This document shows, piece after piece, positions 17,697 to 28,858 of a stretch of 64,000 bases of DNA. The translations under genes were made by a program, and so were the position numbers. Within the stretch, counting starts at the first letter, position 1. Each line of letters begins with the position of its first letter. Origin of the DNA: Acetobacter papayae JCM 25143 (GTDB taxonomy: Bacteria; Pseudomonadota; Alphaproteobacteria; Acetobacterales; Acetobacteraceae); assembly GCF_000613285.1 (NCBI RefSeq), contig NZ_BAIN01000004.1, positions 1 to 64,000 of the forward strand, given 5' to 3'. The notes under the pieces were generated by a model. It searched no databases. It was not told the origin of the DNA and saw nothing but the letters and a program-made list of their open reading frames with translations.

Positions 17697-18903
17697 TCGC
17701 GCGGGATGGGCGGAGCCAGAAGCCTGAACAGCGGCCCGGTGAGTGTGGTGGACAGCACGGCAAGCACGACCAGTGCGGCAAAGGCGAATTCCGATAGCAT
17801 GCCTTTCTGGTGCAGGATGGTGGCTGCCACGATTTCCATCAGCTTTGCATTGCAGCAGCGCGCCGATACCGAGTGTCTGGCGGAGTTTGAGCCCGGAGGT
17901 GGGCGGATAGAGGAAGACCGCAGCAATCTTGCTACGATCGACACCGCCACAAGTGCTAGAGACGCCAGAACGGAAGGCCATGTCAGGGCATCGCCATCGA
18001 TTTTCATGCCCGAATGGCCGAAAAACAGCGGGGCGAGCCAGATCAGCGCGAAGGCTCCGACTTCTTCCACTGGCAGGCGGCGCACCCAGCTTGGGGGCAT
18101 CAGCGCACCAGCGAAATAGGCCCCGATCAGCTCATGCAGGCCAAGCTGCATACTGGCCCATGCACCGGCAGCCATATAAACCGGCACCGTTACCCAGATA
18201 ACCCATGTCGGCGGGTGCAGGAAATGGCGCGAGGCCCAGTTGCCAGCCGCCGCCATGGCGACAAGCAGCCCGATGGCCAGAAATTCCAGTGATGTCCAGC
18301 CATGCAGCGCGGAAGACCCGCGGGCTGCGAACTGAAGGGCTGCCAGCCCGATCCACAATGCTGCATCGTCCACCACGCAAGCTTGAGGGCAAGCTGGCCC
18401 ATGGGTTTGTGCACAGGGTCAAGCTCGCGCACCACGCCAATCAGTACAGGCAGGGCGCTGACAGCAATGCAGAGCCCGATGGATGCGGCAGAAACCCACG
18501 GCGCTGCCTGCGGTGCGGCCCAGCCGGGCAGATGCAGGAAAACCGTATAAGCCAGAATGGAGCCCACCAGAAAGGGCCCGCCCAGCGCCACAAGTGCGCC
18601 TGTCAGCAGCCGCCAGAGGCCGGGCTGGGGCAGCGCATGTGCGGAGGGGCCATCACCGGGGTGCTGCCACATTTCCAGCCCGGCAGTAAAAGCCAGAACA
18701 AGAACAGCAACCCAGCCAATATCGGTACCATAAACCGAAGGAATGCCGATCTGTTTGACCGGTACATGCCAGGCAGCAAGCACTATACCCAGCAGAATCG
18801 GCAAGACGACAATAGGCAGCACCTTGCGGGTCAGCCGCCAGAATATCCATGGGAGTAGTACAAAAAGTCCGATATCAGCCAGAAGTGCCGTTATTTCTGC
18901 CAT
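17669..18903 (-). CDS. Cation:proton antiporter, CPA2-like (three frameshifts)
   Basis: Polytopic membrane protein of about 412 residues beginning MAEITALLADIGLFVLLPW. Helices include SIGLCIAVSALPVLIGVVREL and, downstream, LMEIVAATILHQKGMLSEFAFAALVV, the conserved end region of sodium- or potassium-proton antiporters. Three shifts are needed: near 18373 (one base), near 17935 (one base, entering a KIAAVFLYPPTSGLKLRQ segment) and near 17853 (two bases, or one extra, restoring CKGLMEIV). Its end overlaps the convergent MocR gene by 28 bases. The ion is not predictable. Confidence 0.75.
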
Positions 18904-19163
18904 GTTTCATCCTTGTTCTGTCTGGTCCTGCGTTTAGAGAGGGGAGTGTATACGAAATATGCAAAAATTGCATGCCAATATGTTGTATCTTCATGCGCTA
19001 CGCGCCGAGAAGGGCTGGACAGCCGCACACTTTTCTGTGTGGAGGCAGGGTTTGAACGTGCTGGCGCGCTGGTGTTTCCCCCCGTATGGTTGCGGCCGGT
19101 AGCGCTGGGTAAACCGGCACTTTACGCGGTTATGCGCGACGATCGAGGGACAGGATCAGGACA

Positions 19164-19919
19164 ATGACGCAACCTTTCGTGGCAAGGCATTATGGCGAGC
19201 GGGCACAGGATTATGTGGCCAGCGCCGTCCATAGTCAGGGGCAGGATCTGGACCTGATCGAGCGCAGTGTCGCAGGGCGTGGGCTAAGGCGGGTTCTGGA
19301 TCTGGGGTGCGGCGGCGGGCATGTTAGTTATCGGCTGGCTCCGCATGTGCAGGAGGTGGTGGCCTGCGATGTTACGCCCGCCATGCTGGATGCCGTAGCG
19401 CAGGAAGCCGGACGGCGTGGGCTGTCCAATATCAGCACGGTGCAGGCTCCGGCAGAAAACCTGCCGTTTGCGGCGGGCACGTTCGACGCGGTTTTCTGCC
19501 GTTTTACAATTCATCACTGGGCGAATGCCCTCGCAGGACTGATACAGGCCCGGCGTGTGCTCGCCCCAGATGGCGTGGCCGTGTTCATTGACGTGACGGC
19601 GCCCTCTTCCGCCCTGTGCGATAGCTGGCTGCAAACGCTCGAACTGCTGCGTGATCTCTCGCATGTGCGGGACTACTCCATGGCGGAATGGACAGCGATG
19701 CTGGGGCAGGCGGGTTTTGTTGTTCGTTCGATGCAGACACACCGCCTGCCAATGGTGTTCGAAAGCTGGGTGGCCCGTACGAAAACCTCCCCCACCTGTG
19801 TAGCGGCCATTCGCGCTCTTCAGCAGAGTGCACCTGAAGAGGTTACCCGTTTTTTTGAAATGGCGGCGGATGGCAGTTTTATGCTGGATGTTAGTAGTTT
19901 TGAGGTGACAGCCTCATAA
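19164..19919 (+). CDS. Class I SAM-dependent methyltransferase
   Basis: 251 residues from ATG 19164 behind AGGATCAGG. The SAM-binding glycine loop is VLDLGCGGGHVSY, followed by VACDVTPAMLDAV (acidic motif II), APAENLPFAAGTFDAVFCRFTIHH and ARRVLAPDGVAVFID. This is the Methyltransf_11/UbiE-like architecture; the substrate cannot be assigned. The stop overlaps the end of the convergent pirin-like gene by a few bases. The 260-base gap upstream (18904-19163) shows no supported gene. Confidence 0.85.
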   Translation: MTQPFVARHYGERAQDYVASAVHSQGQDLDLIERSVAGRGLRRVLDLGCGGGHVSYRLAPHVQEVVACDVTPAMLDAVAQEAGRRGLSNISTVQAPAENLPFAAGTFDAVFCRFTIHHWANALAGLIQARRVLAPDGVAVFIDVTAPSSALCDSWLQTLELLRDLSHVRDYSMAEWTAMLGQAGFVVRSMQTHRLPMVFESWVARTKTSPTCVAAIRALQQSAPEEVTRFFEMAADGSFMLDVSSFEVTAS

Positions 19920-20659
19920 GAGGCTCGGGGGTGCGAGGGGGCTGTCCATCAGCAGAACCACGCTGGGGGCAATGGCTATTATGGTCAGGCTTTCCTTGTC
20001 GGTTATCAGGCGGCGTCCTGTGCCTGAAGCATGGTTTCACCCATTTGCACGGTTCCTTCCACTACCAGTGCAAACAGGGCGCGCCCGGGTGTTGTCTGGT
20101 AGGCGGCCCCTTCGTTCGGTGGTAGGGCCGCGTGTAGTAACCGGGCCCTGCTGCGTAGGGTCAGGGGAGCACCATCGGTAATGGTGAGGGTGCTTTCGGG
20201 GTTGTCTTCCGGGTCGTCCTCGGGAAAGCCTGAAGCCAGAATACGCAAGCCACCATCCTCAAGTGCCGCAAAACCGGGGCGCAGACTCTGTTCGGGTGCC
20301 GAATCCTGTGTTTCGGGCAGGAGGTGGAACTGGATCAGGCGGCTGTCCTGCTCCGCCTGCCATGTGGGGGGCGTGCCGTTTTCCTGCGTGCCGATAGCAT
20401 GCAGCCAGTCAGCCGCGATATCTTCGGGCGGAAAGGGCGGGGCACTGGCCCGCAAAGCACCGTGGTGCAGCCATGTCAGGATATCCATATCCCGCACCGG
20501 GGGTGGTGGGGAGTAGAGACTGCCTGCGGGCATGTCTGCTACCAGCACCGCCGCCAGTGCGCTGCGCGTGGCTGCATCGCCCGGAAGGGCATAGGCCTGC
20601 ATGCGCAGGCCTGTCTGGTGGTTCTGTGGACAGGCTTCTGGCTGTAAAAGCACTATCAT
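19914..20659 (-). CDS. Pirin-like bicupin protein (frameshifted at its C-terminus)
   Basis: Begins at ATG 20659-20657 (MIVLLQPEACPQ), 8 bases after the restored stop of the NodT gene. DMDILTWLHHGAL resembles the first cupin motif of pirin/YhhW (N-F-D-I-x-T-Y), and RALFALVVEGTVQMGETMLQ resembles the YhhW C-terminal cupin. The uninterrupted frame stops at 20006, but adding one C near 20014 continues the family-like ending LITDKESLTIIAIAPSVVLL to TGA at 19916-19914. YhhW has quercetinase activity in E. coli. The metal-ligand histidines are only partly recognisable, so activity is uncertain. Confidence 0.6.
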
Positions 20660-20666
20660 GCTGCTG

Positions 20667-22258
20667 TTATCCCTTGCCTGCCGTGGTCTTGCTGCCTGTG
20701 GAGGTGGTGCGGGTGATCGTGGCCAGCGGGGCGACATTTTCCCATCCCCCGCCAAGGCGCGGTAGACCTGTGTCAGATTACTGGCCACCTGCGTTGTGGC
20801 GTCCACCAGTGCGTTCTGAGATGAAAGCAGGGCATTTTGTAGTGTCAGTACGGTCAGGAAGTCAGACGCCCCGGCAACATACTGGGCCTGCGCGGTTTTT
20901 ACGGCTGTTTCGTTTTCATGCACGGCATCGTTCAGGTGATCGCGTTCGTTCTGGGCGGCGGTAAAGTCGGCCATGGCGTTGTCTACTTCCTGCCAGGCTT
21001 TCAACACCGTGCGCTGGAACGCCAGAGCGGCCTCCTGCTGCTGGGCCTTGCGCAGGTGAAGCTGGCCGGTCAGCCGCCCGCCCTCAAAAAGAGGCAGGGT
21101 GGCGGTCGGGCCAAACCCATACTGGCGCGATGCCCATGACCCAAGGCCGCTGAATTGCAGCGCCTGAATATCAAGACTACCCGAGAGCGTTATGCGTGGG
21201 AAAAAATCTGCGATGGCAACGCCAATACTGGCTGTGGCCATGTGCAGGCGCTCAGCCGCCATGCGGATGTCAGGCCTGCGTTCAGCCAGTTGCGAGGGCA
21301 GGCCCACCGGCACAGCGGGTGGGGCAACGGGAATAGCCTGCGGCCTGCCCAGTTCCGCATCCAGTGCGCCGGGTTCGCGCGCGACCAGAAAGCTCAGCGC
21401 GTTGAGGAAATGCACCTGCTGGCTTTCCAGCGGAGCGAGACGCGATTCAAAACTGTGGAGTTGCCCGGTGGCTTCAGCCACATCCAGTTGGGTTGCAGCC
21501 CCCTGCTGAAAGCGCAGGCGTGTCAGCTCCACGCTATGGCGGGCGACATCAATATTATTATGTACGATGGCGATATGGGCCTGCACGCCTCGCAGGGCGA
21601 TATAGTCCTGTGCGGTTTCCGCCATGAGCGACACCAGCACATCGCGCCGCATGTCTTCCGTGGCGTGCACGGCGGCTGTGGCGGCTTCCACCTGACGGCG
21701 CACATGGCCCCACAGGTCTACTTCCCATGAGGCGTTCATGCCGTATTGAGGCAGGTTGAACGAAGGATTGCCCACGCTGCCGGGCATGGCAGCCGGGCCG
21801 AAGCCCTGCGTGCCACTGGCGATCTGTCCTGCCCGTTCGCGCTCCATGGTGCCTAGTAGGCCGAGAATACCATTGGTGCTGGCGCGCTCACGCGCATAGG
21901 ACGCATTGCCCTCCACATGGGGCATTTGCGCCGCGCTGGCGATCCGTCGTTCTGCGGTGCTCTGCATCAACCGCATGGAGGCGGCTTTCAGGTCCAGATT
22001 CTCGCGGGTGACTTCTTCTTCCAGCCGGGTAAGGATGGGGTCGTGGAAAATGGTCCACCATTGCGCATCCGTGGTGGCGAGCGTGACCTGACTGCTTTCA
22101 GGCGGCAGGGTCTGCCGCCATGTGGCGGGGGCTTTCACCTGCGGGGCGTGGTAGTTCGGCCCTACGGTGCAGGCTGAAAAAGCCAGCAGGGCAGGCAGGG
22201 TCATTAGCTTAAGCCGCGGCCTGTTCAGGCTGTTGCGTGTGGGGTTACTGCCAGACAT
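20667..22258 (-). CDS. NodT-family outer-membrane efflux lipoprotein (frameshifted)
   Basis: Outer-membrane channel of a tripartite efflux pump. ATG 22258-22256 (MSGSNPTRNSL) with lipobox LLAFSAC, then CTVGPNYHAP, the hallmark of NodT/OprM-type lipoproteins. Two OEP repeats follow (LKAASMRLMQSTAERRIA; AERRPDIRMAAERLH). The start overlaps the end of the membrane fusion gene by 14 bases. One G is missing near 20748; restored, the protein ends GGWENVAPLATI ... TTAGKG at TAA 20669-20667. Without the correction the frame reads straight through into the pirin-like gene and simulates a 770-residue fusion. Confidence 0.85.
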
Positions 22259-23321
22259 AGCGCGCATCTCCGGCGTGGGTGCCCTGCGGGTGGGAAGCCG
22301 TATCGATACTGACCTCAACCGACATGCCCACGCGCACTTTCGCGGCTTCCTTCTGGCCCGGATCGAATGTCAGCTTGACTGGAACGCGCTGCACCACTTT
22401 CGTAAAGTTGCCAGTGGCGTTGTCAGGCTGAATGGGGGCAAAGGCGACATCCGTTGCCGGAGCGATTGAGTCCACATGGGCCTTGAGCGGGTGGCCGGGA
22501 AAGGTATCGACCCAGACGGTCGCACTCTGTCCGGTCTGTACCTGTGTCAGTTGGGTTTCCTGAAAATTGGCCAGCACATAGGCTTCCTGTGTGGGAACGA
22601 TTGCCATCACTGTCGTGCCGGGGTGTACATAAGCGCCAACGCGGGCACCACGGGCCCCCACCACACCGTCTACCGGGGCGGGAATGGTGCAGTAGGAAAG
22701 ATTGAGGGCCGCCTGTTTTTCATCGCCACTGGCGCGCAGGAGCACGCCGCGTGCACGTTCAAGCTGAGCGCGCAGTACATTCACCTGTAATGTAGTGGCG
22801 CTGACAGCCGCAGTATCGCGCGCTGTGGCGGCGAGCGCTTCCTTTTCCTTCGCTTCGGAAGACTGTTTCTGTTCCACGGTGCCCGCACCACCCGCCGAGA
22901 GGGTGCGGTAACGTGCGAGGTTCTGCCGTGCGAACACCAGATCCGCTTCATCCGCCTGCACGGCGGCCTGTGCCTGCGCAATCAGCGCATCCTGACGGTG
23001 CAGGGCGGCTTCAAGGTTGGACACGTCGCCCTGTGCCGCCTGTACGGCACCGTGGGCCACATCCAGTGCAGCGCGGTAGTCATCATCTTCGATATGCACC
23101 AGTTCCTCACCGGCCTGTACGCGCTCGTTGTCCTGTGCCGTTACCCGGTCGATCCGGCCTGCTACCTTGGGCGCGACAAGGGTGAAATCGGCCGTGACAT
23201 AGGCATCGTTGGTGTACTGGTGAACGCCGTCACCAATAACCAGACGTGAGCCGAGCCAGGCGACGCAGGACAGAGCCACGGCGGCGCATCCGGCGTAAAG
23301 GAGGGGTTTTCTGTAGATCAT
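22245..23321 (-). CDS. HlyD/EmrA-family membrane fusion protein
   Basis: 358 residues: one N-terminal membrane helix (LLYAGCAAVALSCVAWLG), biotinyl-lipoyl-like half motifs (YVTADFTLVAPKVAGRIDRV and CTIPAPVDGVVGARGARVG), and a long coiled-coil (residues about 85-195) rich in Ala, Gln and Glu. NDAYVTAD is characteristic of EmrA. It bridges the inner-membrane MFS pump encoded upstream and the outer-membrane NodT channel encoded downstream. The stop overlaps the NodT start, so translation is coupled. Confidence 0.9.
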   Translation of the reverse strand: MIYRKPLLYAGCAAVALSCVAWLGSRLVIGDGVHQYTNDAYVTADFTLVAPKVAGRIDRVTAQDNERVQAGEELVHIEDDDYRAALDVAHGAVQAAQGDVSNLEAALHRQDALIAQAQAAVQADEADLVFARQNLARYRTLSAGGAGTVEQKQSSEAKEKEALAATARDTAAVSATTLQVNVLRAQLERARGVLLRASGDEKQAALNLSYCTIPAPVDGVVGARGARVGAYVHPGTTVMAIVPTQEAYVLANFQETQLTQVQTGQSATVWVDTFPGHPLKAHVDSIAPATDVAFAPIQPDNATGNFTKVVQRVPVKLTFDPGQKEAAKVRVGMSVEVSIDTASHPQGTHAGDARYVWQ

Positions 23322-23341
23322 GCGAAGGGTGTTCCGAACAG

Positions 23342-25038
23342 TCAGGAAGCGGGATTGGGAGCGGAGTCTGAAGAAGGCAGGGGGCTGAGGGCAGGAGCGG
23401 GTGCAGGCTGTGTCGGTGCGGGGCGTGCGGGCGCACGGGGTGGGTAAACCCGCTTGGGCAGCACGAGGTTGAGCACCGCGTAACCAAGGCAGACCACCAT
23501 CACCACCAGATAGATATCGGCCAGAGCCAGCACGAGGGCTTGCTCATGGACATAGGTATGAAAGACTTGCAGCGTGTTGTGTGCCACATGGGCCGTGTCG
23601 GGTGAGGTGCCAGCAAGCTGGCCGGCAATAGGGCTGCCAACACCATCCGCCGGGGTGGCGTGGGCGCTGCCATGGCCCAGCAGCATGGTGGAGTGATACT
23701 GTTCGCGGCGGCGTGTCAGAATGGAAAACAACGCAAAGGCGATGGCGTTTGCCAGACCTTTGAGCATGTTGACCATGCCCGAGATAAAGGGACCATCCGC
23801 TGGCCCCATGGCCAGTGTTGCCAGCATGAGTGTCGGGATAACCGTCATGGGCTGTCCCAGAATCTGCAGCATCTGGATGGGGTAGAAATTGTCGCGCACC
23901 CAGTCAGGTGTCAGCCACGTGCCTAGCCATGAGGCCCCGGCCAAGCAGAGCATGCCCGCCACCAGAACATAGCGGCAGTCTACCCGGGCACTGTTGCACA
24001 GGGCCGCAATGAGCGGGAGCATGATAAGTTGCGGCAATGCCACTACAAGTGAGACAGGGGCTGTCTGAATCGGGCGGTAGCCGCGTATTTCCTCAAGATA
24101 GGTAGCGGGAATTTCTGACAGCAGCGAACAGATGGCCAGAATACCGACCAGAGACAGCAGTGCCGCCTGAATGTTGCGTGATTTCCAGTACTGGATACGG
24201 AAATACGGGCTGGGGTGATACGCCTCGTTGATGACAAACACCACAAACGCCGCCAGCCCCCAGAAGGTCAGATGCGTGATCAATGGCGAGCGGAACCAGT
24301 CCAGCCTGTCTCCCTGATAGAGTACGGTTACGAGGGAGATAATGGCGGGCAGGCCAACCATGAGCCCGAACCAGTTGAATTTTTCGAAGCGTTCCAGATG
24401 CACGGGGTCTTTGGGCAGGCCATAGGCCATCATGCCGATGGCAAGTACTGCCATGGGAATGATTTCCCAGTAGAGCCAGTGCCAGCCGAGGTTTTCAAAC
24501 CAGAAGGCTCCAGCGGCAGGCCAAGGTTGGGGCCGAATGTGGCGCTCATGGCGTAGCCGCCAATACCGAAAACACGGATTTCAGGCGGCAGGTATTTGAG
24601 CATGACGGTCATGAGCACAGGCGGCAGGCAGCCGGCCGTCATGCCCTGCATGGCCCGTAACATGCACAGCGATGTTACATCGGGCATGAAAGGGGCTGGT
24701 ATGGCCAGCAGCGCCATGGCCGCCGTCATGAAAATGGAAAAACGGTAGATCGAGAAAGTCATGTAAAACCACGGCGTAAAAGCCATGGCGGCAATGTTGA
24801 ACGCTTCGTACAGTGTGATCAGCCACGTTCCTTCATCATGGCCTATGTGCATGGCGCCCCGGATATCGGCCAGACCGATTTCCGTTACATGCTCGTTGAA
24901 CCCCGCGACATGCACGGCCAGCAGCATGCCAAGGCAGCCGATAACGGTACGCAGGCCAAAAGGCGGAATATAGGATGGCAGCGCCGGTGCGGCATGAATG
25001 ACCGGAGCAGGGCCGCCAGAGGGCGCGGGATGTGTCAT
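23342..25038 (-). CDS. DHA2-family MFS drug efflux permease, EmrB-like (frameshifted)
   Basis: About 566 residues with some 14 membrane helices. The start is ATG 25038 (MTHPAPSGGPAP) or the in-frame ATG 25053. N-terminal helices include LRTVIGCLGMLLAVHVAG; MQGMTAGCLPPVLMTVML is the conserved motif region of DHA2 transporters. The frame breaks near 24508 (one G missing in GGAGGCC); restored it reads LPLEAFWFENLGWHWLYW and continues to 23342. The C-terminus is rich in Pro and Ala. First gene of an efflux operon (MFS, fusion protein, outer-membrane channel, pirin-like), divergent from a LysR regulator. Confidence 0.85.
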
Positions 25039-25137
25039 GGCTGGTATGATCAAAGGAAAGCCGCCGCGAAAAAACCCTCATTTCCGGCAGAAGATGATTC
25101 CACTTTTCGGAACCATTAAATCTGGTCTCTGCGCCAG

Positions 25138-26084
25138 ATGATGTCTAAAACTGGAAGGATGAGACAGTACGACCTCGATCTGCTACGGTATCTGCACGTG
25201 CTGGTGGAAGAAGAGAGCGTGTCGGCCGCGGCCCGGCGCATGCAGGTGAGCGAACCCGCGATGAGCCGCCATCTGGCCAAGCTGCGGCGGGTTTTTTCCG
25301 ACCCTATTCTGGTGCAGTCCGGCCGTCGGATGACGGCTTCCTCCTTTGCCACGGGTATTCTGGCCCGTGTGCAGGAGGTGGTGCGGATGGCCGATGCGCT
25401 GATAGAAACACAAGCACTGGCCGATCTGCCAATATGGCCCCTACCTTTACCATCCGAGCCAATGACCTGATCATCGCCGCGATTGGCCTGCCGCTGCTTA
25501 GGGCTCTGCGGCATGACTGCCCGCAATGCGATATTATTTTCGCCCCCGAGGTGGATGACCCCGCCTCCGATCCGCTGCGCCATAACAGCATAGACCTGTA
25601 CATAGGGGCTACGGACGCACTCAAGCCCGAGATCCGCCGCCAGACCCTGTTCCGTGACAGGATGTACGGTCTGGTGCGCAAGGGGCACCCTATTCTGGAT
25701 CAGCCCCTGACCCCGGACAGCATGGTGCAGTATGACTATATCAGTGTATCGCGCCGGGGGCGCGCACGCGGGCCGATTGACTGGGCCTTGCGTGACTACG
25801 GCCTGACACGGCGGATCACCATGGTGGTGCCGAATTATCATGCCATGATTGAAACCATGGCCAAAACCGATCTGGTGCTGGCCATACCGGGCATGGTGCT
25901 TGAAAACATTTCCATGGACCGGCTGGGGCTGGCGTCTTTCGAGTTTCCGCTGGCTCTACCGTTTATTGAGGCGTTTCAGGCATGGCATCCGCGCCGGGAT
26001 ACGGACCCGGTGCATCGCTGGCTGCGGGAGACCCTTTTTCGGGTGACGCGGCATGTCTTTGCCGACCGGACACTGGTGTCATGA
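25138..26084 (+). CDS. LysR-family regulator divergent from efflux operon (frameshifted)
   Basis: About 315 residues. The winged helix is DLDLLRYLHVLVEEESVSAAARRM followed by SEPAMSRHLAKLRRVFSDPI, NodD-like in style. One A is missing near 25432 (AAA to AA); restored it reads LADLPNMAPTFTIRAND and continues into the ligand-binding domain to 26084. The 99-base gap to the divergent MFS gene presumably contains its operator; the inducer is unknown. Confidence 0.85.
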
Positions 26085-26170
26085 CGGGGATCATGCCAAA
26101 GACAGAACAGAGCTGGAGCATAGACATGCGTGCTCGGGCCTGTGTCTGAACAAAACAGGAAGCCTGCGCT

Positions 26171-27612
26171 GTGAACGAAGCCGTATTGCTGTCAAACCCG
26201 AAGGTGATTCCGGTCATTCTGTCCGGGGGATCGGGGAGCCGTTTATGGCCGCTGTCACGGGGTAGCTATCCCAAGCAGTTCTGGCGGCTTTTGGGCGAGC
26301 ATACGCTGTTGCAGGACACCGTGCTGCGCAGCAGTGGCATCGGTCTGTCCGCACCGGTTATCGTATGCAATGCGGAGCACCGCTTCATTATTGCCGAGCA
26401 GTTGCGTGAGGTCGGCGTGACGGACGCCACCATCGTGCTGGAGCCGGAGGGGCGTAATTCCGCTCCGGCTGTGGCGGCTGCAGCGTTTCTGGTGGCCGAA
26501 CAGGACCCGGATGCCATTTTGTGGATCATGACCGCCGATGCCGCGATTGGCGATGTGCCTGCCCTGTCCCGTGCGCTGGATAAGGCCGTTGCAGCCGCTG
26601 CCGAAGGCTATGTGGTGACATTTGGCATGCGGCCCACCCGTGCGGAAACGGGTTATGGCTATATTGAACAGGGGGCGGAACTGCCGGGCGTGCCGGGTGC
26701 ATGGACTGTCTCCCGGTTTGTGGAAAAACCCTCGGCAGAGGTGGCGGCAACACTTGTGGCCGACAGCCGCTATTTGTGGAATTCGGGCATGTTCATTGCC
26801 CGTGCCCGCACCTTTTTGGAAGAAACCCGCGCCCATGCGCCGCAGGTTTTCGACGCGGTGCAGCAGGCCGTATCCCGGCGTGTGGCGGATCTGGATTTCG
26901 AGCGTCTTGACCCGGCTTCGTTCTGTGCTGCCCCGGATATTTCGGTGGACTATGCCATTGCCGAGCGCACCGCACTGGCCGCCACCGTGCCGGGAGATTT
27001 CGGCTGGTCGGATATCGGAAGCTGGGACGCCTGTGGGAACTCAGCCCCAAGGATGAAGACGGCAATGCCGTGCATGGCGATGTCTTTCTGGATGACGCCC
27101 GCAACTGTTATGTCCGCTCTGAAGGTATTCTGACCACCGTGTGCGGGGTCAGTGACCTTGTGGTGGTGACCACGCGTGATGCGGTCATGATTTCGCACCG
27201 TGACCGGGCACAGGATGTCAAGAAAATGGTCGCCCGCCTGACGCATGCAGGACGGCAGGAGGCAACAGCCCATAACCGCATCTACCGCCCATGGGGATTT
27301 TACGAAGGACTGATTCAGGGCGAGCGTTTTCAGGTCAAGCGTATTGTGGTGCAGCCGGGGCAGAAGCTGTCGCTGCAGAAGCATTTCCACCGTGCCGAAC
27401 ACTGGGTGGTTGTGGCAGGTACAGCGCTGGTGACCAAGGCGGAAGACATTGTGATGCTGCGTGAGAACGAGAGCATCTATTTGCCGCTTGGCATTGTACA
27501 TCGTCTGGAAAATCCGGGTAAGATTCCTCTCACGCTGATCGAGGTTCAGTCCGGTCCTTATCTGGGTGATGACGATATCGTGCGGATAGAAGATGTGTAC
27601 AGCCGCGCCTGA
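26171..27612 (+). CDS. manC: Bifunctional mannose-1-phosphate guanylyltransferase / mannose-6-phosphate isomerase (frameshifted)
   Basis: Starts at GTG 26171 behind AGGAAG. The nucleotidyltransferase signature is VILSGGSGSRLWPLSR, followed by PKQF and VEKP; the central region has LWNSGMF and FGWSDIGSWDAL. One base is missing near 27030, after which WELSPKDEDGN continues. The C-terminal type II PMI cupin is complete: PGQKLSLQKHFHRAEHW and IVHRLENPGK. The enzyme makes GDP-mannose from mannose-1-phosphate, and in this AlgA/XanB-type architecture also fructose-6-phosphate to mannose-6-phosphate. GDP-mannose feeds exopolysaccharide (for example acetan) or LPS synthesis; no polymer genes are in this window. 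Confidence 0.85.
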
Positions 27613-27662
27613 AATCGGCCTGACAGTAGGCCCGTCGGGTTATGGCGCGGGCGGAGAGAATC

Positions 27663-28817
27663 ATGAAAATCGTTATTGTATGTGATTCCTTCAAAGAAAG
27701 TCTGTCTTCACTTTCTGTGGCCGAGGAAGTGGAGGCAGGTTTCAGGGCTGTTTTTCCTGCTGTCGAATGTATCAGCCTACCTGTTGCCGATGGGGGTGAA
27801 GGCACGGTGGATGCACTGGTGCATGCAACGGCGGGCCAGTTTCGTCTCCACCACGTAACAGGCCCCATGGGTGATCTCGTGCAGGCGCGTTACGGTGTGC
27901 TGGGCGATGGCCGAACTGCTGTTATCGAAATGGCCGCCGCCGCCGGGCTGGACCTTGTACCCCGTGCCGTGCGCGATCCGCGTATTGCCACCACTTTTGG
28001 GCTGGGCCAGCTTATCCTGCATGCGCTTGATAGCGGATGCCGCCGCTTTATTCTGGGTCTGGGCGGTAGCGCCACCAATGATGGTGGGGCGGGTATGGCA
28101 CAAGCATTAGGCGTGCGCCTTCTAGACCAGAACGAACAGGAACTACCAACTGGCGGTGCTGCCTTGCAGGCCCTCGCCCGGATCGACACCAGCGCACTCG
28201 ACCCCCGTTTGGGTGAGTGCGTGTTCGAAATTGCCTGCGATGTTGATAACCCCCTGACTGGCGAGCACGGGGCCTCCGCCGTTTTCGGGCCGCAGAAAGG
28301 GGCTACCCCGGATATGGTAGCCCTGCTGGATACAGCACTTATCCGCTTTGGCGAGGCACTCGAAGCACTGGGCAGCACCGGCATTATGACAGCACCGGGG
28401 GCTGGTGCTGCGGGTGGTCTTGGAGCGGGGGCTTCTGTCTTTCTGGGGGCGAAGCTACGGCCCGGTGTGGATATCGTGCTGGATGCGCTGGCACTGGACA
28501 CCGCACTGGTGGGGGCTGATCTGGTGATTACCGGAGAAGGACGGCTGGACGGCCAGACCGCACGTGGAAAAACCCCGGTGGGCGTGGCCCGCCTTGCCCG
28601 CCAGCATGGTGTTCCGGTTATTGCACTGGCGGGTGCGCTGGGTGCCGGGTACGAGGCAGTTTATGATCACGGGATCAGCGCCGTGTTCAGTGTTGTCAAC
28701 CGTCCCTGCCTGCTGGAAGAAGCATTGGCCGATGCGCGGCCCAACATTCGTGGAACCGCCCGCAATATTGCAGCTCTTTTGGCACTCTCGCCTAAAGATG
28801 TGTTATCGCCTGCTTGA
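27663..28817 (+). CDS. Glycerate kinase (GarK/GlxK family)
   Basis: 384 residues from ATG 27663 (MKIVIVCDSFKESLSS), preceded by GGAGAGA. Family motifs: PVADGGEGTVDAL, LGLGGSATNDGGAGMAQALG, FGPQKGAT, GAGAAGGLGAG and ITGEGRLDGQTARGKTPVGV, together covering the whole type I glycerate kinase. It phosphorylates D-glycerate with ATP, giving 2-phosphoglycerate in the GarK branch. It begins 50 bases after manC on the same strand; a metabolic link between the two is not evident. Confidence 0.9.
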   Translation: MKIVIVCDSFKESLSSLSVAEEVEAGFRAVFPAVECISLPVADGGEGTVDALVHATAGQFRLHHVTGPMGDLVQARYGVLGDGRTAVIEMAAAAGLDLVPRAVRDPRIATTFGLGQLILHALDSGCRRFILGLGGSATNDGGAGMAQALGVRLLDQNEQELPTGGAALQALARIDTSALDPRLGECVFEIACDVDNPLTGEHGASAVFGPQKGATPDMVALLDTALIRFGEALEALGSTGIMTAPGAGAAGGLGAGASVFLGAKLRPGVDIVLDALALDTALVGADLVITGEGRLDGQTARGKTPVGVARLARQHGVPVIALAGALGAGYEAVYDHGISAVFSVVNRPCLLEEALADARPNIRGTARNIAALLALSPKDVLSPA

Positions 28818-28858
28818 AATGGGCCGCTGAAATCTAATGTTTTCTGTGCAGAGTGTTT

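Noticed and set aside
18913-19167. Open frame between the antiporter and methyltransferase genes
   Set aside because: No recognisable domain or signal peptide; composition looks like translated intergenic DNA.
20006-22318. 770-residue fusion of efflux channel and pirin-like domain
   Set aside because: One missing G explains the read-through; each half starts and stops normally after repair.
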